Origin: Purshia tridentata | Lineage: Eukaryota > Streptophyta > Magnoliopsida > Rosales > Rosaceae | DNA: 64,000 bases | Assembly: GCA_003254885.1 (NCBI GenBank) | Contig: QANT01003765.1 | Span: 18,901 to 82,900 of the forward strand | Reading direction: 5' to 3' | Part shown: one piece after another, positions 33,382 to 44,927 of the stretch | Numbering within the stretch: the first letter of the stretch is position 1 | Layout: every line of letters starts with the position of its first letter | Translations under genes and position numbers: made by a program | The notes under the pieces: model-generated | What the model saw: the letters and a program-made list of their open reading frames with translations, nothing else | Told to the model about the DNA's origin: nothing | Databases searched by the model: none

Positions 33382-36300
33382 ATGGACAGAACTCAGTACT
33401 TGTCCTTTCCTACGAGGTTGGTGGTGCTATTGCTGCTGCTACATAGCTTATCTATGGCAGCAGCAGTAACCAACATCACCACAGATCAATATGCCCTGCT
33501 TGCCTTGAAAGCCCACATCACTCATGATCCTCACAGCACCTTAACAAAAAACTGGTCTACCACCACTTCTGTTTGCACATGGATTGGTGTCACATGCCAA
33601 ACTCCCCACAACAGAGTCCATGCCTTGAATCTTTCTTACATGGGTCTGGAGGGGACCATCCCTCCACACATAGGGAACCTCTCATTCCTTGTCCAGCTAC
33701 ATCTCCAAAACAACAGCTTTCATGGCTCTCTACCATACCAGATGGACCATTTGCGAAGGTTGAAGTTAATCAGGTTTGAATACAACGACTTAAATGGGGA
33801 GGTCCCTTCATTTTTTGGGTCACTACCAAAACTCCAATACTTGCATCTGGGTGGTAATAATCTCTCGGGGTATATACCTGCAAGCCTCTTCAACACATCA
33901 TCACCACTTCAAACTCTTGCTCTTTCTGATAACATGCTCTCGGGTTCCATGCCCTCTACCATCTTCAATGTGTCTTCTCTGCAATTCATTGATCTCACCA
34001 ATTGCAGCCTATCTAATAAACTTCCGGCCAACATTTTTGGTCACCTTCCTAATTTGCAAGGCCTTTATTTGTCTCTTAACCAGATTTCAGGCCAAGTCCC
34101 ATCCAGTTTATTCAGCTGCACGCAACTGCAAGAGTTATCTTTGTCTTATAATAAATTCACAGGAATCATACCCACAGGAATTGCCAATTTGACCAAGCTT
34201 GCCAGGTTTCATATGAGCCATAACAGCTTCGAAGGTATGATTAACTTGGCTTCCTTATTTATGAATCATCTATGGTAAAACTTCATAAATTTAGTGCAAT
34301 AGTAAACAGGGGTATTCTCTTGTGTGAATAATAAATATTTAAGCATGAAGTTTATGGTTTCCCCGTAAACACTTGAAAAGGATTTAACATAAAAATAACA
34401 GCTCTTTTTTCTTTTCTTTTTTGGATAGTTTACATAAAATAGCTCTAAACTAAAAAATATATTACTTTATAAGCAATGCAAGATAATTAAAATGGTGGGG
34501 AATTAATTCTTATGCATTTTTCTGGAAGAAGGAAATGCAAGTTACTAGGAAATCTCTTTTTATTTTCCATTCTCATGTTTTATTTTGTGAAGTAATAGAA
34601 AATAAAAATTGTTTAGTTTTTCAATTATACTTTGATTTATTATATATTTATAGATAAAGGTATTATAATATAATTAATATTTTCGTAAAAAAACATAATT
34701 AATATATATAAAGGTATTATATATAAAAGTTGTAATTATTTTTCCCATAGAAAGGGAAAATGAAACTCAAGTTGAGTTGAAAGGTTTCACTTTCCCTCTT
34801 TTTGGATATCATTTGCTCATGAAGTAAGAATTGTTACCGTAAGGTTGCACTAACCAAACATAAAAATGAAATTATTTTTTCATTTTCAAGCCTCCAATCT
34901 ACGATTAAACAATGATGGAGAGCATTTATCTTATTGTTCATCAAACAGTGTTAAAAATAATTTACATATAGACCCAAATTCTAAATGAAGCACTAAACAT
35001 ATTTGGTGAATCTGATAGTGGTGGGTTATAGGTACATCTATATGTATTTGTGTGAATTTTATTGGTTTACGTGTAAACGCTTGAAAAGAGTTTTACATAA
35101 AACAAAACTTTATACATAAGAAGATATCTTAGTTTTATCTGAAATGACATACCTCCTGTTAAGAACTTAAGTGGGCTTTTTCCATTAAAACCTTTAATGT
35201 ACTAATTCCCACCTAATCATAATTCTGCCTGCCGTGAAAATGAAATCACAAAGAACTGCATGTTTCCAAAGTCAAAGCATTGCTTATAATAATTTAACTC
35301 TTGAAACTTAATTATATATATATAGTAACAGCCCGGAGCTGAGAGGTGAGCTGGAGAGCCTACAATTTATTAATTACTTGATTTACATTTATAATTCATA
35401 CAAACTACTGCGGTAACTTGTAGTTAATGCTTTGACTTGAGAAAATAATGAACTGCACATACTTTTTTAATTTTTAATTTTTAATTTTATATATATAATA
35501 CATATAGCTGTTAAAATTACAATGCATTCACTTTGTATGATTGAATTTTCGACTTGAATTCACTTTGTAGAGGGAGGAATTCCACAAGAGATTGTTAATC
35601 TTACAGCACTGGAGAGGTTAAGCTTCGCAAACTGTTCCCGAGCAGGTTAAATTCCTTCATTTATCTTCAATATATATGCTAGGCTATATTAATATATATA
35701 TACACAACACAAGTCCTCTCCTTACTATAAATATAATCTTTCAAGCATGTTTCATGAGTTGTGTACAAATTTGATCCATATATGTTTTTATAATGTAATT
35801 TTATAACACACGTTAAACTAAAAGTCAAGAATCCATTTAACCGGTGATTTTTAGTTTAACATGTCAGATTTTTTAGTAAGATAACATTTTCCTATTATTC
35901 AAGAGAGCCATTTGTATAGGTTGGTTTGCTGGTTATGGCAGGTCCAATACCAGAAGAGATAAGCAACCTACAAAGGCTGGAGTTCTTGTATCTTGAGGAA
36001 AATAGCCTAAATGGATCCATTCCATCAAAACTCTTCAACATCTCAACCATCAAACGCATCACACTAGGAGGAAATCGCCTCTCAGGCTTTCTACCATCCA
36101 TTCCTGGCGTTGGCCTTTCAAATCTAGAAACACTTTACATTTCAGATAATCAACTCAGTGGAACAATTCCAACCAGTCTTTGCAATGCTACAAAGCTCAT
36201 AAATCTAGACCTAGCCAGTAACTTTTTCACTGGCCATCTGCCTGATGCATTTGGAAATAATTTAAGGGACCTCCAATACTTGAACCTAGTAAACAACAAC

Positions 36301-38421
36301 TTCACCAGTACTCCTCGGTTAAGCTTTCTCACATCCATGACCAATTGTAAGTATCTGGAAATTCTCTGGATGACTTATAATCCCTTAAACGGCATCCTTC
36401 CCAGTTCGATTGGAAATCTTTCTGCTTCTCTTCAAAGTTTGGCATTAGATTATTGCAGCATCAAGGGCAGTATTCCTAGAGGAATTGGCAACTTAAGCAG
36501 CTTGATTGAATTAACATTAACCAAAAATGACTTGGATGGTTCAATTCCTACAACAATTAATGGGTTACAGAATCTTCAACATTTGGATCTTAAAGACAAC
36601 AGATTGCAGGGTTTTATTCCTGATGAACTTTGTCAGTTAGGGTACCTGGGAGAGTTACTTCTAAGCAATAATAATCTCTTTGGATCAATACCATCATGTT
36701 TGGGGACTCTTGCTTCATTAAGAAAACTATACTTGGCCTCTAACAATCTCAACCTGGCAATACCTTCAACTCTGTGGACCCTCAAAGATCTCTTGGTTTT
36801 GAACTTGTCCTCTAACTCTTTGAGTGGCTACATACCCCCTCAAGTTGGGAATTTGAAGGTCATAACACTTGTAGACTTGTCAAGGAATCAGCTCTCAGGC
36901 AATATTCCAAGCACAATTGGAGACCTGCAAAATTTGGTTAATCTTACCTTAGCCCATAACAGATTACAAGGTTCTCTTCCCAAATCACTAGGCAATTTGA
37001 AAAGCTTGGAGTTGTTGGATTTGTCACATAACAATCTATCAGGTGATATTCCAAAGTCCTTGGAGTCATTCATATACCTCAAATTTCTAAACTTGTCCTA
37101 CAATAGCTTAGAAGGAGAAATTCCAAATGGGGGTCCTTTTGCCAAGTTCACAGCTGAATCTTTCATGATGAATAAAGCACTCTGTGGCACTGCTAGACTG
37201 AACGTCTCAGCATGTACTAGGAGTACTGGGAAAACAAGGACAGTACGGCCACTTCTATTGAAAATTATACTGCCAACAATTGTGTCAATAATTCTGCTAC
37301 TAGCTTGTGCAATTTTATGGAAAACGTATCAAAGGAAGTGCAAAATATCAAATCCACCAGACACATCGGCTTTACCAGAGTCAAAAAGGATTTCCTACCA
37401 TGAACTTCTGCGTGCCACGAATGGGTTTGACGAAAGCAACTTGCTAAGCAGAGGACGCTTCAGTTCTGTGTACAAAGGAACACTTTTCAACGATAATGTG
37501 GCTATAAAAGTATTTAATGTGGACACAGACACAGAAGCAGCATCCAAGACTTTTGATTCTGAATGCGAGACACTGCGCAATGTCCGCCACAGAAATCTCA
37601 TCAAAATCATTACAAGTTGTTCCAACTTGGATTTCAAAGCTTTGATACTTGAATACATGCCTAATGGGAGCCTTGAGAAATGGTTGTACTCTCACAACTA
37701 TTTTTTGGATATACTGCAAAGATTAAGCATATTGATAGATGTTGCATCAGCTTTGGAATATCTGCATCATGGTTATTCAACACCAGTAGCTCATTGTGAC
37801 ATAAAGCCAAGCAATGTCCTTCTTGATGAAGAGATGGTTGCACATGTATCTGATTTTGGCATTTCCAAACTCTTAAGCGAAGGGGCACTTACAACAATAA
37901 CCAATACCCTTGCCACATTTGGGTATATTGCACCAGGTGAAGTCTGTTCTGTTAACCTAGTTCATTTCTCACTTTTATTTTTCTTCATTTAATTTTTTAT
38001 TTAGAACCATCAAGAAGAAAAAAATTCAATACTGAACTGATTGAACATGAGATATTGCTTTGATGTAGAGTATGGAGCAGAAGGAATAGTGTCTATAAGA
38101 GGGGATGTTTATAGCTATGGCATTCTGTTGATGGAAACATTTACAAGAAAGAAGCCCACAGACGAAATATTTGCAGGAGGAATGAGCTTGAAGAGTTGGG
38201 TGAGTGACTCTTTGAGTGGTTCAATAACTGAAGTTGTGGACAGCAATTTGCTAGGAAGGGAAGATGACAAGTATGCTGCTAAGGAGCAATGTGTATATTC
38301 AATCTTCAGTTTAGCCAAAAAGTGTACTGAAAATTTGCCTGAGGAGAGGATTGATATGAAAGATGTGGTAGCCAGACTCATAAAAATTAAAGAGACATTA
38401 CTTTCAATTATCAGGACTTAA
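33382..38421 (+). CDS. LRR receptor-like kinase, subfamily XII type
   Basis: Four exons: 33382..34234, 35571..35645, 35942..37936 and 38069..38421 give 1091 residues with all junctions in phase 1. Signal peptide about 1-28 (LVVLLLLLHSLSMAAA), N-terminal LRR cap (DQYALLALKAHI.HDP..W..W.GVTC), over 20 LRRs, TM about 749-770, and kinase about 800-1085. It resembles EFR/At3g47570-type receptors of plasma-membrane immune signalling. The kinase has VAIK, HCD in place of HRD (about 927; non-RD), and intact DFG (about 947) and APE (split by the last intron). The Gly-rich loop reads SRGRFSSV rather than GxGxFGxV, with two of three glycines lost. Exon 2 is 75 bp and encodes exactly one LRR. Ligand unknown. 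If intron 1 (about 1.3 kb) were not spliced, the frame ends at 34278. Confidence 0.9.
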
Positions 38422-40420
38422 GGCAAGAGGCCAGCAAGTCTCTCTGTGTGAATAGCTTATATCTTTGTGACATTATATCTTTATGTCTCTTCTAATATTA
38501 GAAGAATTTGAAAATAATTGGAACTTGTACAATGCTAAAGGCTTTTGCTCGTTGAATAAGTTTGAGTAGCCATTCTGTCTACCTTAATTTAATTCTAGCA
38601 CTAACACTTGAGTCATTATGTACTTTTAGGAGGGAATGAACTTTTTTTTTTTTGGTTAAAGGACGCATTTGATGAGTAGGAACATATTGAAATGAAAGGA
38701 CACAAGAAGGTCACATGTAATGTAGTGTAGAACAACAGCTACAGTATTAGGACAAGGACAATCTATAAAGGCCATAGATGCCTAAACATACATAAATTCC
38801 AGTGTGGGTCTTGTCCTTGAGGGAGGAATGGTCCCAACTAATCCCTCTCTTTTTTTTGTCAAGCAGATTCAAGAGTTACAATTTACCTTTTCTAATTCAC
38901 CATGAACTTCAAGAGAACAGTCTTTGACTCTTTATACAAAGAGAAAATTAATTATGTAGGAGGCCATCATAAATATGCACTGTGTGAGTGTGTAACTATA
39001 ACCATGTGTCCACTCTGTAAACTTCTAAAATATTCAGCAAACAAGATGTAGTGATTGATCACTCAATGATACAGAGATTTGGAACCATTAATGCTTGAGA
39101 TCTGATGTTCACGTTATACATTAATTAATTAATTTATTTATTGTTCATAAGTTGAATCTCACAAATATCGCATATATAAACCTAAAGGAACAGGGCAAGA
39201 TCATTAGCAACTTCAGCATGGACTAAAATATAATTGACCAAAAGGGTTTCAATTGCAGGCATTAATCATACAACTTTGGCTTGTCAATCTTAAGATATAG
39301 GTCGTGACAAGCACTCCCATCTTGAACAATTAACAAAGAAAGAAGAACATGAAGAAGTGACTTGTTTTGAGTCCATGTTTCATTCCATTAATTTATTTTC
39401 TTTATTTTTGTCTGATAGGATCATAGTAATACACGTAGCAGATAAGCATAATGTACGGCATGTCTTCTGCTCTGGACAACCAGCAAGAAATACATGTGTT
39501 ACCTAACAAAGCTTACTCGAATTTAGATAGATCACCAAAATAGGGATCGATTAACCTTCTCAAAACCCACATGGCATATAACCTCCTTAAACACATCAAG
39601 TCGCACATAAACCCAAAAGAATGCTGTTCGATCTGCCCAAACTTCTATTTTGATGATTTTGAACCTATCAAGCAATGAATTATGAGAAAAAAAGTTATAG
39701 TTGGCAGGTTTTCAATAGTGGTTCCGTCCAATAGACGGCAACAACTGCATAGAATCTTTATTTGCAAAATTGAAAGTCTCAAAAACCCCCCAAATTATAC
39801 ATTGGGATGGTTCTTTTGATTTTTCAAAGTTGGGGTTTGTCTGTAAAATTGGAGACTGACAAAACATGTTTAACAAGTTGCTATAGTTAAAAACAGATTG
39901 AAGGGTTTTGGCCAAAAAAAAAAAAACAGATTGAAGGGTTCAATTATGGTGACGTATGTAAGGCCAGGAAGTAGGTGCCCTTATTGATTGGAAATTTATA
40001 TATCACTTTCACAATAATTATTCTGATTCCTGAATGAACTTCAAGATTAAAATAAGCTTATTTTTTTATTCCATAAATTGCTGAGCTACAATCATTGCTA
40101 CTTCCATTGCTTTGACATTTTAATTTCATAAAATATTCCCAACAGGTCATGCAAATTGCAGAAAATGAAAGGCTCATATGTTTATTCACTATAAGTTTCT
40201 TAATCATGAACAATGGAATATAATATAAGGAAAAATAATAATTTTTTTAATTTTTCTAATTTTTCCTGTCTTCATTTTATTTTATTCCTCATCAGTCATT
40301 CACTACAAGTCTACAGTATAATATGAATGAACAGAGTTGGTAGTTGGTACATATCCTTCATACAACAACCACCAAAAAACATTGCAGAAGACAAGTGACA
40401 GTGCACAAATTATCAACATT
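38422..40420. other. Intergenic region between convergent receptor kinase and GT32 genes
   Basis: This holds the 3' UTRs and AT-rich sequence. No gene or clear repeat is seen. Confidence 0.5.
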
Positions 40421-41842
40421 CTATATTGACAAACTCGACGATGAAGAATTGTAAAAGATTGAAACTTCTGACATTATACGATCAATAATACTTCCCTTCT
40501 GAACTTTTAGTCTTCTACTCTGGCTGTTCCACAAGTGCAGTGCAAAGCATTGTGAACGAATATGTCTCAGCTTCCCAAGCAGCCATTTTGAGTGAGCCTC
40601 ATCTTGAGGACCCCGAAAAAGACTTCGAATTCTGCTCCAATCAACTGGATAAAAAGCTGATGGTGTCAACACAGTGAAGTTCAAACCTGGGTTTTCCCTC
40701 ATTCTTGAAACCACCCTTGAAACCAAGTAAGGGCCATTGTGACCCCACTTGTTCCCATCAAATGTGAGAGCAAATTCTTGAATGAACTTGAAGAGCAATG
40801 GATGGTTTTTGTCAAACACCAACACAGCATTATTCAATCTGCTCCAATTCCCAGTTTCCAGATCAATAGTCTGAGCTCCAATCACATTGCTCAACTTGGA
40901 TAAACTCTTCAGCACTATAACATCTGTGTCTAAATAAATACCACCAAACTTGTACAACAAAACAAGCCTAAGCAAATTAGAGAGGTTTTGACCCAAAGAA
41001 ACTTCACCAGGATTCACACTCCCTTTCTTCAGCCTAAAAAACCAGGCTTCCGCAGGAGTATTCTTGAATAAATAAACATAGTCCGGAGAAATTGCCATTA
41101 CTCTGAACCCCGTTTCTAAAAATGGCTTAAAAATCTGAGTTCCTTTGTTGGAATCCAACGACTTTGAGACTATGACCAAACAAGCATTTGGGTGGGACTT
41201 GAACAAGCTCTCCACAGCCAACAACTCTCTATTACCAAAAGACTTTGACGAAATCCAAGTCATGAAGAACCTGACCTTACATGAAGAAGAAGAAGAAGAA
41301 GAGTGATTCCCAGCAAAGAATTGTCTAATTCTTGTTGAAAACGGAGGGGGTTTTGTTTCGGAGGGAGGGATGCTTTTCAGCTTGCGCTTGTGTGCTTTTC
41401 TGAGCCTCTTTGGCCTTTGTATTGAAGAACTCGAAATGGGTATGACTGAACTTCTCGGGTAGTGCAGAGGACCCAAATGGGTCTTCAAAAACATGGGTGC
41501 ATTTTCTTCCTTCACCACGTACATCACAGAAGAAGAAACCTTCGAAATCGAAGTCGAAGATGAAGAAGAAGAAATATTCCCAGTAGCCAATTTCTGTACA
41601 TGTTCTCCGGCGAGATTTGGCGGCAAGAAATTGGCGGGTTCCGGCGCGGGATTGGAGAGAAAAGGAACGTGAATACAGAAGACGTAGAAGCCATTGTAGG
41701 CCAGAAGAAGAAGGAGAAGAAGAGCGAGAAAAGAAGTGGGCAAGCAAAGCAGAGTAGCAAGTATTAACCTTTTTAAGTCTTGCAATCGGTTGATAAAGAC
41801 AGTGAGTGGCTTGGGACGTTTGCAACTTTCATAATCAGACAT
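40421..41842 (-). CDS. GT32 family glycosyltransferase (alpha-1,4-glycosyltransferase-like), type II membrane protein
   Basis: This is a single-exon ORF of 473 residues from ATG at 41842 (MSDYESCKRP). The frame is open further upstream but has no ATG there. One membrane anchor lies at about residues 26-58, followed by a Ser-rich and basic stem to about 185, then the lumenal catalytic domain. The DXD sugar-binding motif is in GGIYLDTDVIVL (Asp305, Asp307). Upstream are MTWISSKSFGNRELLAVESLF and LSNLLRLVLLYKFGG, typical of Gly_transf_sug; the C-terminal half with NNAVLVFDKNHPLL and TPSAFYPVDW matches the Gb3_synth domain. These proteins sit in the Golgi; acceptors in plants are mostly unproven, with sphingolipids or glycans proposed. 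Two AGA trinucleotide runs encode the Ser repeats. The likely Arabidopsis counterpart is At1g61050 (from memory), next to VIP5. Confidence 0.9.
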   Translation of the reverse strand: MSDYESCKRPKPLTVFINRLQDLKRLILATLLCLPTSFLALLLLLLLAYNGFYVFCIHVPFLSNPAPEPANFLPPNLAGEHVQKLATGNISSSSSSTSISKVSSSVMYVVKEENAPMFLKTHLGPLHYPRSSVIPISSSSIQRPKRLRKAHKRKLKSIPPSETKPPPFSTRIRQFFAGNHSSSSSSSCKVRFFMTWISSKSFGNRELLAVESLFKSHPNACLVIVSKSLDSNKGTQIFKPFLETGFRVMAISPDYVYLFKNTPAEAWFFRLKKGSVNPGEVSLGQNLSNLLRLVLLYKFGGIYLDTDVIVLKSLSKLSNVIGAQTIDLETGNWSRLNNAVLVFDKNHPLLFKFIQEFALTFDGNKWGHNGPYLVSRVVSRMRENPGLNFTVLTPSAFYPVDWSRIRSLFRGPQDEAHSKWLLGKLRHIRSQCFALHLWNSQSRRLKVQKGSIIDRIMSEVSIFYNSSSSSLSI

Positions 41843-42247
41843 GGTTTGTTTGGTCGGTTGGTTGCTTGGCTTTTCTGGTTTTTTGGTTTTAATTGGTTTT
41901 GGTTTTGTGGTGGTGGTGGTGGTGGTGATTGTTTGACAAGTATTGAGAGTTGCAGAGTAAGTTGAAGAACGTTTTAATGGCGGAGGCGGCAAAAGATGAA
42001 AGTGAAATGTTTGTGTTTTGGACGTTGGGAACCAAAAATATATAAATGGAAAGCTCCCACCTTTCTCTTTCTCTCTGTAGAAAGCGAGAGAGAAAGTAAG
42101 TCTTAGGCTTGGCTCAACTGCTCAAGTTGGCTCGCTTTTCTCGCGTATTAGCTTCACATAGCACGTCACACGTGTTCGATGCTTTTAGTTTTATTTTTTG
42201 GTCAAAGGCTTTTATTGTTAAATGCGTATATATTGCTCAGGATAATG

Positions 42248-42960
42248 AAATAAAAACATCTACCAAATTGAGAATTTGACACTTTCGCTAAGCGTGTGAA
42301 ATTAAAATAATTTGTAAAAAAGGAAAGAGAAAACTATTCACGTTAATGGTTTTGACTAATGAATGCAAGGATAAATTTAAGAATGTTCTAAATATAAATT
42401 CAAAGTTTTTACTTATTTAGGACATATTTTTTTTCTGATATGATCTTTTTCTTTTTCATCAAGGCATTAAGGTATAACCGTATAAGACTAAAAAATAAAA
42501 ACATCTACTAAATTGAGAATTTGACACGTGTGAAATTAAAAATAGTTGTAGAAAATAGAAGATGATAACCAATTAACCATTTGTTTTCAATAATATTACA
42601 TTTACCACATTTTTATACTATAATTTTATATCATTTTATATGGCAACTTATATGACATTCATACATAAAATTAAAAAAAAAAACTTTATCTAGTAAAATG
42701 ATGATATGTAATGTGATATAATAATGTGATACAAGAATGTAATAAGTAAACATTATTGAATTTATTAACATGTGACAAATAAATATTTCCTTTTTGCATT
42801 AATGATTTTGAATTAATGAACGTGGAATAAATTTAAATCATAAGTATTTAAAGACAACCAAACCAAAGAAAAGTTTTTTAGAAGTATCTTCAAAAATTGG
42901 TCTTAGACAGATTGGTCTGATATGATCCTTTTCTTTTTTATCAAGCTAAAGGGATTAAGA
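42248..42960. repeat. Diverged direct duplication
   Basis: A block AATAAAAACATCTAC.AAATTGAGAATTTGACAC occurs at about 42249 and 42494. Later blocks also recur in the same order: a GTTAATGGTTTTGA-type block at about 42340 and 42800, and a CTGATATGATC..TTTTC block at about 42434 and 42917. The second copy is longer because of the insertion at about 42585-42765. Confidence 0.6.
42585..42765. mobile_element. Foldback (MITE-like) insertion
   Basis: TTTCAATAATATTACATTTACC near the left end is matched by an imperfect inverted copy GTAATAAGTAAACATTATTGAA near the right end. The interior is AT-only and pairs further (GATATAATAATGTGATAC). It interrupts the second copy of the local duplication. Ends and target-site duplication are not resolved. 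Confidence 0.45.
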
Positions 42961-43575
42961 TTTTAGAGTCGGCACAATAAATTATTAGGATTAGCACAAC
43001 AAATATTTTTAGGACAATTAAAACATTAAATTTATGTAATAACAAAACTTTATGGATGAGCATTAAATTTATTGTATAGTAATCATAAGTCAAATTACAA
43101 GAATTCTTGCCCCGGAAGAAAAGAAAAACGCAAAAAAGTAATGCATTGCCTTGGAGTTATTCCTTTGATACCACTGAGGTATCAAATTAATGATTTCAAT
43201 TTAAATTTTTTTTTGACTTATCCCATTAGTCATTAAAAAGGAAATGAGTATGCAGGATTCAGTACTTTATTAAAAAATGTTTTCTCTACTAAGATGGTAT
43301 CAAATTAACATAAATATACTATAAAGTAATTACAAGTTTACAACACACTAACACATCATATTATATTATCACAACATTAAATCATAAAATTATGCAAATA
43401 AAAAAATAGAAAATAAACATACTATACTCTCCAAAAATAATAATAATAATCATACTCAACACCGTTCTTATCAGTTTTTGACTTCTGCTTGATTACTAGG
43501 GTTAGTGGGCTTTTATATCTTTTACTTTAATGGGTTATTAATTTTGGATCGTGTAACTGGACTCTATTGGACTCC

Positions 43576-43793
43576 ACTTTTTAACAGATAACCCACCCAC
43601 CTCTAATCAATTCATAATTATCAGACCCTCCTCAGTGTAATCAAACGAGGTCGAGTGCGCAGGTATAAAAAATTTAAAAAAAAAACTTTTTAACAGATAA
43701 CCCACCCACCTCTAATCAAATCATAATTATCAGACCCTCCTTAGTGTAATCAAACGAGGTCGAGTGCGCAGGTATAAAAAATAAAAATAAAAA
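43576..43793. repeat. Tandem duplication, two units of 109 bp
   Basis: The unit starting ACTTTTTAACAGATAACCC is present at 43576-43684 and 43685-43793, with only a few base changes outside the poly-A ends (for example TTCATAATT versus ATCATAATT, CTCAG versus TTAG). The near identity means a recent event. Confidence 0.85.
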
Positions 43794-44486
43794 CTTTGAA
43801 AGAAGAAAAAAAGTCAATGACATTTGGAATACAAAGGAATTAATTTAGATATTTGTTTTGTTTTTCACATTGAATATGTGACATCCATGTATTGCATTCA
43901 AGTTATTCACGTAACTACCTGGCGAATTAAATGACTGGGAGAACTCTGCTTCTTATGGTTGATTCCAATTCTCGAAACTGAAGGGTACGTTATTTTGATC
44001 ATGTACGTACCTATGACCGTTTAATTACAAAATGGCTATTTCATTCTCTTTTTATGCTGTTTGGAAAATAAAATTTATAATACCTACATATCAGATATGA
44101 ATTGAATTCTTGGAATATGGTAAATGTGTAATTAAATTTCACTGGAATACGTAAAGGTGCAAAGTATTAATTATTATTATCGGAATATGTAAAGGTAGGT
44201 GTGAACCTACACACAAAGGAGGCATAGTGATCTGGTATTTATAGTTGTAGTACAACAGGTGAAGCTTACATCAGATAGAAGTATGCATTTGAAACTCAAA
44301 AGCAAACTATTTCAAACAAGAGCTAAAGATCAGATAGGATCAGATAATGGTTTTGAATTCGAATTCGAAGTGAGATGAGGTGAGGTAACCTTCTGTCTAT
44401 CAAGGTACGTACGTGTATGTTAGTATTGGCTTATATATAATCAACCTGATTATCAAACCAAGATATGAAGAATCAAAACAAGGCCA

Positions 44487-44927
44487 ATGCACGTTACCAC
44501 TGAAGCCCCCTCGCACAACAAAGAGTCAGAAAAACACAAGATCATGTCGTCGTTCAAAGGGTTGATTAAGACGGAGGTGGATGAAATCGTCAAGAACTAT
44601 GCAATCCTTCTGTCTGAGGATGAAACTAAAGCTTTATACGACGCAGTCGAGAGGACAGGGTTGCTTTCCGAAGGCCTTGTTCTTGGATTCTACTATGGAC
44701 TGCAAACAAAGCGAAACATAGCTGTTGAAAGATCGGAGAACTCAAAAAAATTGATTGAAGAAGCCTCTTCTTCTTTCATCTCCAAAGTTAAAGACTTGAG
44801 TCTTCTGGCAAATGACTCTGACAGAGTTATTTGGTCAGCTTTGAATATTTCGGAGAAACCAAAAGGTGGGGGGTTGAAGGACCTCAAATGGGAAATCAAC
44901 TTTGGTTTCAAAGGTGATGATAAATGA
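44487..44927 (+). CDS. Unrecognised small protein, 146 residues
   Basis: This is an uninterrupted single-exon ORF. Translation may instead start at the second Met (44544, MSSFKGLIKTEVDE), giving 127 residues. The sequence is mostly charged and helical (KTEVDEIVKNYAILLSEDETKALYDAVERTGL). There is no signal peptide or membrane segment; a short Gly/aromatic segment (LVLGFYYGLQ) lies in the middle, and the end is Lys/Asp-rich. A TATATATAA element lies at about 44431-44439, and an AT-rich 3' region follows. I do not recognise a family. The codon composition and the fairly GC-rich start compared with its surroundings argue for a real gene. It lies between the GT32 and VIP5 genes and may be lineage-specific. 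Confidence 0.55.
   Translation: MHVTTEAPSHNKESEKHKIMSSFKGLIKTEVDEIVKNYAILLSEDETKALYDAVERTGLLSEGLVLGFYYGLQTKRNIAVERSENSKKLIEEASSSFISKVKDLSLLANDSDRVIWSALNISEKPKGGGLKDLKWEINFGFKGDDK

Larger units (their letters stand above)
41843..44486. other. AT-rich intergenic region with nested repeats
   Basis: Beyond the GT32 promoter this region contains diverged repeats at about 42248-42960, a foldback insertion at about 42585-42765, and a 109-bp tandem duplication at 43576-43793. No gene is seen. Confidence 0.55.

Noticed and set aside
38758-40420. Search for a gene or element in the receptor kinase-GT32 interval
   Set aside because: Only short ORFs and poly-A runs are seen, with no domain or inverted repeat.
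41843-41992. N-terminal extension of the GT32 frame
   Set aside because: The frame is open but contains no ATG before 41842; the Thr/Lys/Pro-rich translation comes from the 5' UTR.
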